Assembly: GCF_003946485.1 (NCBI RefSeq)
Contig: NZ_RHOJ01000016.1
Location: 1-50,314 of the forward strand
DNA length: 50,314 nucleotides
Source: Lacticaseibacillus jixianensis
Lineage (GTDB): Bacteria; Bacillota; Bacilli; Lactobacillales; Lactobacillaceae
Direction of reading: 5' to 3'
How positions within the stretch are numbered: the stretch's first letter is position 1; each line of letters starts with the position of its first letter. Shown one piece after another: positions 24,386 to 31,921 of this stretch. Position numbers and translations under genes: made by a program. The notes under the pieces were generated by a model. The model saw only the letters and a program-made list of their open reading frames with translations, did not search any database and had not been told where the DNA came from.

Positions 24386-25854
24386 CCATCAAGACTTCGA
24401 ACGCCCCGTTTTTGACGCGGCTTAAGGAATCGGAAGCAGATCCCTTCATGCAAAAAGCGGTCGCCAAGGCGCAGGACGCGCAGTGGGATAAGCGCACGGC
24501 GGCGCGCGCCGAGCTCGGCCACTGGGAGCAGTGGCGCGACTTAGGTGAGCAGATCCGCCAGCACGTGATCCGCTACCTGCCGGACTACCTCGAGGAGTTC
24601 GCCGATAACATTGAAAAACGCGGCGGCCACGTGTTTTTCGCCAAGACGGATCAGGAAGCCAGCAGCTACATCAAGCACATTGCCGAGGAGAAGCACGTGC
24701 AGCACGTGGTGAAGTCCAAGTCGATGGTCACCACCGAAATTGATTTGGATAAGGAACTACTCAAGATCCCTGGGCTGGCGCTGTTGGAGACTGATCTGGC
24801 CGAGTTCATCCTGCAAGAGGACGACTGGGACGAGCCGACGCACATTGTTTTCCCAACGCTCCATAAGAATCGCGACCAGGTGCAGCAGATTTTTCAGAAG
24901 CTGGGCTACACCGGTGACAATGATCCTCAGCACTTGGCCCGCTTCGCCCGCGCCTACCTGCGCGCCTCGTTCTTGAAGGCTGATATGGGGATCACGGGGT
25001 GCAACTTTGCCATCGCGGACTCGGGGCTGATCAACCTCGTCACCAATGAGGGCAATGCCGACCTGGTCATGGCGATCCCCAAGACGCAGGTCGTCGTGAT
25101 GGGGATGGAGCGTTTGGTGCCGAGCCTCAAGGAAGCTGAGGTGCTAGACAACATGCTGGCACGCTCGGCGGTGGGGCAAAAGCTGACCTCGTATTGCAGC
25201 TTTTCCAGCCGGCAGGTCAGCGGCGAAAGCGATGGGCCCGAGAATTTTTACGTGGTCATTGTTGACAATGGCCGCAGCAACGCCTTGGGTACCGAGTTCG
25301 AGCCAGTCTTGCAGTGCATTCGCTGCGGGGCGTGCCTGAATGTTTGCCCGGTTTATCGGCACATCGGCGGCCACGGGTACGGCTCGATTTATCCCGGCCC
25401 GATCGGCGCGGTGCTGTCGCCAGTCTTGCGCGGCTATGAGCAGTTTGGGGACCTGCCGTTTGCGTCCAGTCTTTGCGGGGCCTGCACCGAGACCTGTCCA
25501 GTGCGCATCCCGCTGCACGAGCTTTTGATCAAGCACCGGACCGTGATGATGAACAAGCTGCACACGGACAAGTCGTTCAACAACGTGATCATGAAAGGCA
25601 TCGGCGTGGCCACCGGCACGCCGGCGCTGTTCCGCATGGCGCTAACGGCCGACCACGTCGCCATGGCGCCGCTCACGAAGAAGGCGCCGATCACCGTTGA
25701 GAACGAATTTCCGGAAGGTATCATCAGAAAGGCACCATCGATGGCCAAGGGCTGGACGGACGTGCGCGACCTGCCGGAAATGCCAAAGCACGGCGAGAAC
25801 TTCCGGAGCTGGTTCAAGAAGCACCAAAAGGAGCGGGAGGTGCACCATGACTGA
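24382..25854 (+). CDS. lutB: Lactate utilisation protein LutB (4Fe-4S ferredoxin type)
   Basis: 490 residues. An N-terminal DUF162/LUD domain (about 60-290) contains 'KSKSMVTTEIDL' and 'GCNFAIADSGLI'. Two 4Fe-4S motifs follow: 'CIRCGACLNVCPVY' and 'CGACTETCPVRIPL'. It is the electron-carrying subunit of the Lut complex. Overlaps lutA by four bases and lutC by eight, so the three are translationally coupled. Confidence 0.95.
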   Translation: MTIKTSNAPFLTRLKESEADPFMQKAVAKAQDAQWDKRTAARAELGHWEQWRDLGEQIRQHVIRYLPDYLEEFADNIEKRGGHVFFAKTDQEASSYIKHIAEEKHVQHVVKSKSMVTTEIDLDKELLKIPGLALLETDLAEFILQEDDWDEPTHIVFPTLHKNRDQVQQIFQKLGYTGDNDPQHLARFARAYLRASFLKADMGITGCNFAIADSGLINLVTNEGNADLVMAIPKTQVVVMGMERLVPSLKEAEVLDNMLARSAVGQKLTSYCSFSSRQVSGESDGPENFYVVIVDNGRSNALGTEFEPVLQCIRCGACLNVCPVYRHIGGHGYGSIYPGPIGAVLSPVLRGYEQFGDLPFASSLCGACTETCPVRIPLHELLIKHRTVMMNKLHTDKSFNNVIMKGIGVATGTPALFRMALTADHVAMAPLTKKAPITVENEFPEGIIRKAPSMAKGWTDVRDLPEMPKHGENFRSWFKKHQKEREVHHD

Positions 25855-26545
25855 GCGAGAAGATTTTTTGAATGCGCTGGCGGAAAAAGCAGGCAGGCCG
25901 CGCCATCAGCTGCAAGCACACCCATTCAAGCCCATGAATGATCTGCCTGAGACCACGCTTGCGGATCAAACCCCTCAGGCGCTTGCCGCACTGGCAAAGC
26001 AAAATAGCGAGGCGGTGCATGTGACCTACCAGACGACGACCACAGCGGCCCTTCCGCACGCGCTGGACGCGTTCCTGCAGGCCAAGGCAGCAACTGCGCT
26101 GCTGCTGCCGACTTCCGCCCAGTTTGCGCGCTACCAGCTTGAGAACTGGCGTGCATCGGTCTCGCCCAAGCCGCAGTACTGGCTGCCTGACGCCGGCCGC
26201 GAGGCGAACCTTAAGGCCGCTTCGGAGGCCGACGCGGCGATCGGCTTTGCCGACTTTCTGCTTGCTGAGTCGGGCACGATTACCGTCGCTACCACCCCGG
26301 GGCAAGGCCGCGCGTTCCATTTTTTACCCACTCATTACCTCGCGATCATTCCGGCCAGTCGCATTGTCGCTCGCTCGCGGCAGGCGGCCACCTGGTATGA
26401 CCAGGAGATCAAGGCGGGGCGCCTGACGACCTCTAACATCAATTTCATCACCGGGCCGTCGAACTCGGGGGACATTGAAATGGTGCTGATCGTCGGGGTC
26501 CATGGGCCACTGGATATGACCTATCTGGTCGTTGAGGATCAGTAG
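25847..26545 (+). CDS. lutC: Lactate utilisation protein LutC
   Basis: 232 residues from ATG 25847 (GGGAGG upstream inside lutB). LUD-domain protein with 'DAAIGFADFLLAESGTI' and 'HYLAIIPASRIV', and C-terminal 'FITGPSNSGDIEMVLIVGVHGP', the signature end of the LutC/YkgG family. Completes the lactate-oxidation operon. No LutR/LldR-type regulator is adjacent. Confidence 0.93.
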   Translation: MTEREDFLNALAEKAGRPRHQLQAHPFKPMNDLPETTLADQTPQALAALAKQNSEAVHVTYQTTTTAALPHALDAFLQAKAATALLLPTSAQFARYQLENWRASVSPKPQYWLPDAGREANLKAASEADAAIGFADFLLAESGTITVATTPGQGRAFHFLPTHYLAIIPASRIVARSRQAATWYDQEIKAGRLTTSNINFITGPSNSGDIEMVLIVGVHGPLDMTYLVVEDQ

Positions 26546-26698
26546 CGCTACGCTGGCCGGTGGCGATTGTTGCCCACAGGCGCCGGGTTCTTGATTTCTT
26601 CACACAGATTAAAATGCGGCAAAGGCCAGGCCGTGATAGTGCTTTCACTCCTTGATTCCGGTAGAATGGAGCCGTAGTCCAAAAAGGAGCGATTCAAT

Positions 26699-27181
26699 TT
26701 GATCAATCAAGTGATCGACCACATGATGACCCAAAACCGCAGCCACTTTCTCATCCCAGGTGAGATGATCGCCAGTGTGAACGAAGATAATTCGCTGCGG
26801 CACGCGTTTCTTGTGCTGACCAAGGTGCGTTACGCCAAGATCCCGGTGCTGGATAACGATGATCACTTCAAGGGCCTTTTGTCCTTGTCGATGATTACCG
26901 ATAAGATGCTAGGGCTTGACGAGATCACCGCCCAGCCGCTGGACGAGTTCTGCGTCCGCGACGTGATGGAAACTGGGGTCACCACGATCGATGACCCATA
27001 CAACATCGAAGAGGTGCTGCACGCCCTAGTCGACAGTGCTTTTCTGCCGGTCGTTCAAAGCGACGGGACGTTCACTGGGATTGTGACGCGCCGTGAGGTC
27101 ATGAAGGGCATCAATTACATCGGTCATAATATCGATAAGGAGTACGACATTGCGGCTAAACAGCCGGCAGCGCGCAAGTAG
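26699..27181 (+). CDS. cbpB: CBS-domain protein, CbpB/DarB (YkuL) type
   Basis: 160 residues from a TTG at 26699 with AAGGAG eight bases upstream. Two CBS domains: 'FLVLTKVRYAKIPVLDNDDH' and 'SAFLPVVQSDGTFTGIVTRR'. The arrangement and 'HAFLVLTK', 'VRDVMET' and 'GIVTRREVMK' segments closely follow DarB/CbpB, which binds cyclic di-AMP and in its apo form stimulates Rel and pyruvate carboxylase. So it is a candidate c-di-AMP receptor linking potassium status to (p)ppGpp. Ends at a bidirectional terminator. Confidence 0.85.
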   Translation: MINQVIDHMMTQNRSHFLIPGEMIASVNEDNSLRHAFLVLTKVRYAKIPVLDNDDHFKGLLSLSMITDKMLGLDEITAQPLDEFCVRDVMETGVTTIDDPYNIEEVLHALVDSAFLPVVQSDGTFTGIVTRREVMKGINYIGHNIDKEYDIAAKQPAARK

Positions 27182-27222
27182 AAGGAATGTCGAGCTGAGC
27201 GCCCGCTGCGACGCGAGAAAGC

Positions 27223-27259
27223 AAAAAGGGACTGTGACTGATTGTCGCAGTCCCTTTTT
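27223..27259. terminator. Bidirectional terminator between cbpB and the acetyltransferase gene
   Basis: AAAAAGGGACTGTGAC and GTCGCAGTCCCTTTTT form a stem with A and T tracts on both sides. It serves both convergent genes and overlaps the last codon of the minus-strand gene. Confidence 0.92.
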
Positions 27260-27755
27260 AATTGAAGCGGCGCCCCATAATGGCGAGGCTGCGGCGGCAG
27301 CCATCCAGCTCGGCCACGTCCGGCAGCAGGCCCCAGCGTTCAAACCCGTTGTGCCCAAACAGCGCGAGGCTGGGCTGATTGTGGGCGAAGATAAAGGCGA
27401 CCAAGGCATTCAGGCCCAGCCGCGGCAGCTGCGTGAACACAAAGTCCAGCGCTTGCTGGCCGACGTGCTGGTGGCGAAACGCCTGATCGATGTAGATGCT
27501 GACCTCAGCGGTGTGCAGGTAAGCGGGGCGGCCGTAAAAGTCCTCAAGGCCGACCCAGCCGATGCAGCGCCCGGCGCTTTGCATGACCCAAAGCGGCCGC
27601 CGGGCCGGATCAAAGGCGGCAAACCACGCTTTTCTTGAGGCCACACTGACGGGCGTGAGGTCCGCCGTTGCCAGGCGGCTGGGGATGATCTGGTTATAGA
27701 TGGCAACGATGCGCGGGAGGTCCTGCGCGGTTGCCAGGCTGAAGTTGATTGTCAA
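27258..27755 (-). CDS. GNAT acetyltransferase, phosphinothricin-acetyltransferase-like
   Basis: 165 residues if started at TTG 27755, which has GAGGGTGG at good spacing; a GTG at 27764 is an alternative. 'IVAIYNQIIPSRLATADLTP', 'GWVGLEDFYGRPAYLHTAEVSIYID' and 'ALFGHNGFERWGLLPDV' resemble the Pat/Bar branch of GNAT enzymes, which N-acetylate phosphinothricin-like or methionine-derivative amino acids. The substrate here is unknown. It is the last gene of a minus-strand run mscS-DUF368-GNAT. Confidence 0.8.
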   Translation of the reverse strand: MTINFSLATAQDLPRIVAIYNQIIPSRLATADLTPVSVASRKAWFAAFDPARRPLWVMQSAGRCIGWVGLEDFYGRPAYLHTAEVSIYIDQAFRHQHVGQQALDFVFTQLPRLGLNALVAFIFAHNQPSLALFGHNGFERWGLLPDVAELDGCRRSLAIMGRRFN

Positions 27756-27834
27756 TAAAGCCACCCTCTTTGCGAATTGGCTCGATTATAGCCAACCCTG
27801 GGGCAAAAGAAAAGCGGCCCGCGGTCACCCGCGG

Positions 27835-28728
27835 TCATTCGCCAGCTGGCTTGTCCAAAAAGAGGGTCGCCAGCGTCCCGATGACCACACTGATCAACAC
27901 CACACCGCTTGCGGCAAGCCCGCCAGATTGCGGCCAGTACGGCTGCAACCCAGTTTGAATGAGGATCACCACCGCGGCCAGCACGATTCCGATCACGGCG
28001 TAGTAAACCTGCGCCTCAAACCGCTTGAGCAGTGCCTCCATCACCTTGGCGATCACCAGTAAACCGCCGGCCGCGCCGATCATGAACGGCAGCAGGAGGG
28101 CCACCGTCTGGAGGTGGTGGCCGGCCGCGGCCCAATTGCCGGCCAACCCGGCGCGCAGGGTCGGGCCGAGCGCCGCGACTGCGTTATAAACGGTGCCGTA
28201 CTGATCGATCACCATCAGCATGATCGATCCCGAGATCCCGGGGATCGCCATGAGCGCCACCGCGAACACGCCGGCAAACCCCATCGTGAAGCCGTCCTGG
28301 ACGCTGGTCAGGCGGGTGAGGGTAATCAGGTTCTCTGGCTGTTCACCGCCCAGCTGCGCGAGCCCGTAGATGAGGGCGAATCCAAGAACTGGCAGCACTA
28401 AGTACCAGCCGCGAAAGCTGACTTGGCGAATTTTGCGCCACACAAACGGCCCGATGCCCACCACTAGCCCAATGAAAAAACCGTAGCTGGCGAGTGGCCA
28501 AGTCGTCGTCATGGCCAGTACGGCGCGGGTGGACAGCAGCACCCCGATCACGGCGCCGATGCCCACCGGGAGCAGCAGCTTGGCGTGGACTTTAGGCGCC
28601 TCTCGGAAGTGGTTGACCGCCGTAAGCAGGCGGTCGTAAAGGCCGACCACGACGGCAAAAATACTGCCGGACAGGCCGGGGATAACAAGCGCGATGCCAA
28701 TCAGGGCACCTTTGATCATGTTCAGCAA
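27835..28728 (-). CDS. DUF368 membrane protein, polyprenyl-phosphate carrier family (PopT-like)
   Basis: 297 residues from TTG 28728 (GGAGGAG upstream). About eight hydrophobic segments. 'IVIPGLSGS'-type motifs occur twice: 'ALVIPGLSGSIFAVVVGLYD' near the N-terminus and 'MAIPGISGSIMLMVIDQYG' in the second half, which fits the internally repeated DUF368 fold. DUF368 proteins have been shown to recycle undecaprenyl phosphate across the membrane, work they share with DedA-family UptA. A DedA gene is present at 46485-47126. Confidence 0.88.
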   Translation of the reverse strand: MLNMIKGALIGIALVIPGLSGSIFAVVVGLYDRLLTAVNHFREAPKVHAKLLLPVGIGAVIGVLLSTRAVLAMTTTWPLASYGFFIGLVVGIGPFVWRKIRQVSFRGWYLVLPVLGFALIYGLAQLGGEQPENLITLTRLTSVQDGFTMGFAGVFAVALMAIPGISGSIMLMVIDQYGTVYNAVAALGPTLRAGLAGNWAAAGHHLQTVALLLPFMIGAAGGLLVIAKVMEALLKRFEAQVYYAVIGIVLAAVVILIQTGLQPYWPQSGGLAASGVVLISVVIGTLATLFLDKPAGE

Positions 28729-28775
28729 GGCAACTCCTCCAAAGTCAGGGTGTTAGCGCGCGGGACTGCGGCGGG

Positions 28776-29651
28776 CTACTTAGTCAGGGTCAAAGCGGCG
28801 CTGGGCAGCTCGATGCCAGCTTTTTTCAGAGCCTCAATGTAGGCGGCCAGGAACTTGCGCTGCACGGCCAGCTGCTCGCCGTTTTCGGTCAGAAATTTAA
28901 CCTGGTAACTGAACGTGCCGTTGGCGCCGGGGGTTAACCCGAGAATATCCGGGCCCTGGCGGATCGCCTTGACCTTCGGGACGAGGGCGTCGTTAACTTC
29001 GCCGATCACTTCGCGGACTTGATTGAGGTCGGCGTCCGCGCGCATCGGCAGGCTGATCAGGGCTTGCATGTTGCTGCGCGACAGGTTGGACACAATTGTG
29101 ATGTTGCGGTTAGGAATGAAGTTCACCGTGCCGTCGTAGCTTTTGACGATCGTTGTCCGCAGGCCCACCGAGGTGACCGTGCCGGTGACCTCACCGAGCT
29201 GGACCGCATCACCAACGTCGATCTGGCCCTCAAGCAGGATGAAGAAGCCGGTGACCACATCCGCAACAAAGCCCTGCGCGCCTAGGCCCAAGGCGATGCC
29301 GACGATGCCTGCACCGGCCAGCAGGCTGCCCACCGGGACGCCGAGGACGCTCAAGACCGCGTACAGATAGAAGAAGAAGATCGTGTAGCTCAAAATGTTG
29401 ATGCTCAGGGTGTGCATGGTCTTCGCCCGGGTGCTGGAGACGCCCGGCCGCTGGGTGTAGGTCCGAAAGCCGCGGTTGATAAGCCGCTTGCCGATGCTGT
29501 TCACCACCAGAAAAAGAAGGGAAAACAGCACGATCTCTAGGCCGGTGCCGAGGACCTTGTCCATGATCTGGCTCCAGTTGATTCGCTGAAAATAGCGAAC
29601 CCAGCCGTTGGTCTGCGCGGTGATAGAACTAGTTAGCAATAAGTGATCCAC
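28776..29651 (-). CDS. Small-conductance mechanosensitive channel, MscS family
   Basis: 291 residues from GTG 29651 (AAGGAG eight bases upstream). Three N-terminal membrane segments (about 33-52, 78-100 and 103-125); the pore helix region is 'AGAGIVGIALGLGAQGFVADVVTGFFI', a close MscS TM3 signature. A beta domain ('GDAVQLGEVTGTVTSVGLRTT', 'IPNRNI') and a C-terminal alpha/beta domain follow. Resembles YkuT of Bacillus. It releases solutes under hypo-osmotic shock. Confidence 0.92.
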   Translation of the reverse strand: MDHLLLTSSITAQTNGWVRYFQRINWSQIMDKVLGTGLEIVLFSLLFLVVNSIGKRLINRGFRTYTQRPGVSSTRAKTMHTLSINILSYTIFFFYLYAVLSVLGVPVGSLLAGAGIVGIALGLGAQGFVADVVTGFFILLEGQIDVGDAVQLGEVTGTVTSVGLRTTIVKSYDGTVNFIPNRNITIVSNLSRSNMQALISLPMRADADLNQVREVIGEVNDALVPKVKAIRQGPDILGLTPGANGTFSYQVKFLTENGEQLAVQRKFLAAYIEALKKAGIELPSAALTLTK

Positions 29652-29744
29652 GTTTTTCGCTCCTTAATGTTCCTTCTAGTGTACCAAATTCCGTAACCGC
29701 TGTGTCGCTCAAAGCGCCCCGGTTGGCGAAACTTAGGGAAAGGT

Positions 29745-29773
29745 TTGCCGGCTTATGGCAATGATGCTATTCT
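29745..29773 (+). promoter_or_regulatory. Promoter of the DUF948-YtxH operon
   Basis: TTGCCG (29745-29750), 17-base spacer, TATTCT (29768-29773), 47 bases before the start codon at 29821. Confidence 0.65.
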
Positions 29774-29820
29774 AATTGTATACGCATGCATTAATTTTGT
29801 ATGCTAAAGGAGGGTGTTGC

Positions 29821-30249
29821 ATGTCAGGAGCAGAAGTTGCCGGCGTGATCGCCGCGGTCGCCTTTCTGATCATCGCCTTGGCGGTGGCCATTATCGCGAT
29901 TCGGCTGTCCGGGGTCACGAAGGAGATCAAGCAAACCGTGACCGAGGTGAACCACACACTGGACACGGTCAATGGTGAGATCAAGCCGTTGACGAATGAA
30001 ATCGAGGCGTTGTTGACTAAGTCCAACGTGTTGTTGAACGATGTCAATGGCAAAGTTGCGGCGATCGATCCGGTCTTCACCGCGATTGGCGAGCTGGGCG
30101 AAAGTGTGTCTGACTTGAACACCTCGACGCGTAATCTGGCAACGAAGGTCAAAGGCGGAGCGAAAAGCGGGACCAAGGTCGCCGTCGCGGCTAAGGTCGG
30201 CCAGAAAGCAATGAGTTTATTTTCGAAGACAAAAGACACTGAACGTTAA
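29821..30249 (+). CDS. DUF948 domain protein
   Basis: 142 residues from ATG 29821 (AAGGAGG upstream). One N-terminal transmembrane helix (about 5-27, 'VAGVIAAVAFLIIALAVAII') followed by a long amphipathic/coiled region ('KQTVTEVNHTLDTVNGEIKP...'). DUF948 proteins are small membrane-anchored proteins usually paired with YtxH proteins, often considered general-stress associated. The next gene, 20 bases on, is that partner. Confidence 0.87.
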   Translation: MSGAEVAGVIAAVAFLIIALAVAIIAIRLSGVTKEIKQTVTEVNHTLDTVNGEIKPLTNEIEALLTKSNVLLNDVNGKVAAIDPVFTAIGELGESVSDLNTSTRNLATKVKGGAKSGTKVAVAAKVGQKAMSLFSKTKDTER

Positions 30250-30269
30250 TCAGATTAGGAGGCATTGAT

Positions 30270-30812
30270 ATGGCAAAAAAGAGTCATTTTCTGCTGGGGT
30301 TTGTTTTAGGGGCAGCCAGTTCATTGGCCGCAACGTACCTGCTCACACCGCAGACCAGCGATGAGCTGAAGGAAAAGTTTGCGAAGACCAAGGACGACTT
30401 GGCGGATCGGGCCGCAGATTATTATGACTACGCTAAGGACGCCACGGCCGAATGGCGTGAGTCTGCCCAAGGCGTGGTTTCGGACCTGAAGGATAAGGTG
30501 GCAGCCAAGGCCGATACCGGCGACGTTGCCAGCTACGATGACGCGACGACGGCCCTCAAGGACCAGCTGACCGGCGCGCCTGAGTCTGCCAATAATGACG
30601 ACTTCGACGACATTGTTCTCGACGGGAAGAGTGCTTTTGCCCAAGCCAAGGATGACGCCGAGATCAACGCGGCGGATGATAACGGTGAGGCAACGGAGGC
30701 CGCCCAGGCAGATGCAGATCTGGCGGCGAGCCAGACGGCGGACCACGCGGCTGACGTGGACGACGAAGATCCTGGCCTGCCGGCGCAGGAAGATGATCAG
30801 CCGCAAGCATAG
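30270..30812 (+). CDS. YtxH domain protein
   Basis: 180 residues. Start 'MAKKSHFLLGFVLGAASSLA' with a glycine-rich hydrophobic segment, then 'LTPQTSDELKEKF', the typical YtxH beginning. The remaining ~120 residues are very acidic and low-complexity (alanine/aspartate rich), longer than the usual YtxH protein. Probably membrane-anchored, forming an operon with the DUF948 gene; ends at a strong terminator. Confidence 0.87.
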   Translation: MAKKSHFLLGFVLGAASSLAATYLLTPQTSDELKEKFAKTKDDLADRAADYYDYAKDATAEWRESAQGVVSDLKDKVAAKADTGDVASYDDATTALKDQLTGAPESANNDDFDDIVLDGKSAFAQAKDDAEINAADDNGEATEAAQADADLAASQTADHAADVDDEDPGLPAQEDDQPQA

Positions 30813-30831
30813 CCTTTTTTAACCAGTGCAG

Positions 30832-30859
30832 GCCGTCCGGGCAACCGGGCGGCTTTTTT
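30832..30859 (+). terminator. Terminator after ytxH-like gene
   Basis: GCCGTCCGG (30832-30840), GCAA loop, CCGGGCGGC (30845-30853) and six T residues, immediately before the third repeat island. Confidence 0.92.
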
Positions 30860-30860
30860 G

Positions 30861-30983
30861 AAGGTGCAGAGGGGCGACGAACCTAGGGGGACAGTTAGCC
30901 TAGCGGTCCACTTTGCCTGCGCAGCAGGTGAAGTGGGCAGCGTAGCTAACTGCTCCCCCGTTGTCGGCCCGGCGCCCGATTAA
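30861..30983 (+). repeat. Structured repeat unit III-1 (short form, distinct arms)
   Basis: GGGGCGAC (30871-30878) pairs with GTCGGCCC (30963-30970; one mismatch). GGGGGACAGTTAGC (30886-30899) pairs with GCTAACTGCTCCCCC (30945-30959). Inner stem CCACTT (30908-30913)/AAGTGG (30931-30936). The start block is AAGGTGCAGA and the end block GCGCCCGATTAAG. All three stems differ from those of the other units. Confidence 0.85.
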
Positions 30984-30987
30984 GTAT

Positions 30988-31114
30988 AAGGTGCGCAGAG
31001 TCGACGCACTTAGCCCGACGGCCAGCCTAGCCAGAGGCATTGCCGCTGGTCTTTGGCGGCGAGGACTCAGGCGTAGCTGGCTGCTCGGGCGTTGTCGACC
31101 CGGAGCCCAGTTAG
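30988..31114 (+). repeat. Structured repeat unit III-2 (short form)
   Basis: Outer GTCGAC (31000-31005) and GTCGAC (31094-31099), GCCCGA (31013-31018)/TCGGGC (31085-31090), GCCAGC (31021-31026)/GCTGGC (31076-31081), inner GCCAGAG/CTCAGGC with one mismatch. End block GAGCCCAGTTAG. Confidence 0.88.
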
Positions 31115-31116
31115 AT

Positions 31117-31290
31117 CAAGGTGCGCAGGGTCGACGCACTTAGCCCGCCGGCCAGCCGCTACGCATGTCAGCCTGTACGCCATAAATGGCTAAAGGCTAA
31201 GCATAGCCAGAGGCATTGCCGCTGGTCTTTGGCGGCGAGGACTCAGGCGTAGCTGGCTGCTCGGGCGTTGTCGACTTGGCGCCCAGTTAG
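31117..31290 (+). repeat. Structured repeat unit III-3 (long form)
   Basis: Arms as in III-2, but carries the additional hairpin insert seen in locus I (TCAGCCTGTACGCC...), here partly degenerate (GCCTGTA opposite TAAAGGC). The 3' half matches III-2 almost base for base, suggesting duplication or conversion between neighbours. Confidence 0.88.
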
Positions 31291-31292
31291 AT

Positions 31293-31338
31293 CAAGGTGC
31301 GCAGAGTCGACGCACATAGCCCGCCGGCTAGCCGCTTG
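31293..31338 (+). repeat. Structured repeat unit III-4 (5' part only)
   Basis: CAAGGTGCGCAGAGTCGACGCA start, GCCCGCCGGCTAGCC arm, then similarity stops before the minus-strand terminator at 31374-31408. Confidence 0.7.
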
Positions 31339-31373
31339 AGGAGAGCTAGTTTTCCGCTGGTAATTTGCGGCGA

Positions 31374-31408
31374 AAAAAGCACCTGCTGGCTGATGCCAAC
31401 AGGTGCGA
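31374..31408 (-). terminator. Terminator of the 49-codon gene
   Basis: GCACCTGCTGGC and GCCAACAGGTGC (11 of 12 paired) with six T residues on the minus strand. Confidence 0.85.
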
Positions 31409-31427
31409 GTATTGATTTAATGTTTGA

Positions 31428-31577
31428 TTATTTTGAAGCTTGCTTAGCTTCTTTGCGGACGCGGGCATGTTCTGCCACTTGTTCGATGTGCTGGTGCATC
31501 AGTTTCAACATTAGGTCGTTTGGCAAACCCATTTGTGGGCTCATGGCACGTTCGATATCAGATACAGGCATAATCAT
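31428..31577 (-). CDS. Small hypothetical protein (49 residues)
   Basis: Too short for usual cut-offs but supported by AAGGAGG just upstream, a sensible product beginning MIMPVSDIERAMSPQMGLPN and ending 'VRKEAKQASK', and a dedicated terminator. A second ATG (31570) gives 47 residues with wider spacing to the ribosome site and may be the real start. The product is helical and mildly basic at the C-terminus; histidine-rich 'LMHQHIEQVAEHARVRKEA' may form an amphipathic helix. I do not recognise it. It stands alone between the repeat island and pepQ. Confidence 0.7.
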   Translation of the reverse strand: MIMPVSDIERAMSPQMGLPNDLMLKLMHQHIEQVAEHARVRKEAKQASK

Positions 31578-31883
31578 CTGTCCTCCTTGTTCTTTCTTTT
31601 CATCCTAACCATAACGGCCTAGGTGAAAATGTGCAAATAATAAATACATGAGTTTTCATGTGTTTACGAAGCAAGAACAAGGGTCCAGTTTCACGCTGAC
31701 GAAAGCCGTGCACACGGCCTTTATAAGTAATTCACAAGGAACCGGCAGAAGGGAGAAAACCAGCGGTGCTTAGAATCTCATTTTTGGCTCATCATTCATT
31801 GACGGGCTAAACTGGACGCTTTTTCAGGTGCCGGGCCAGCTTTCAATAACAATTGGCTGTATCATTTTCGCCAGGCTGATCAC
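31578..31883. other. Gene-free stretch with inverted repeats
   Basis: No open frame with a ribosome site. ACATGA-GTTT-TCATGT (31646-31661) is a 16-base operator-like dyad upstream of the small minus-strand gene and may control it. GTCCAGTTT near 31682 and AAACTGGAC near 31808 are inverted copies about 130 bases apart, possibly the ends of a tiny decayed element. Nothing else seen. Confidence 0.4.
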
Positions 31884-31916
31884 CAAAATGGCCCAGCGTC
31901 AAATGCTGCTGGGCCA
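31884..31916 (-). terminator. Terminator of pepQ
   Basis: TGGCCCAGC / GCTGGGCCA stem followed on the minus strand by TTTTGG, five bases past the pepQ stop. Confidence 0.8.
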
Positions 31917-31921
31917 GGTCA

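Noticed and set aside
22027-31338. Integron attC sites (folded repeats with variable arms and GCCCAAC-like ends)
   Set aside because: No integrase gene, no cassette genes between units, and the paired GTTRRRY/RYYYAAC cores with bulged bases of attC are not seen in the right places. The resemblance is only in being structure-conserved.
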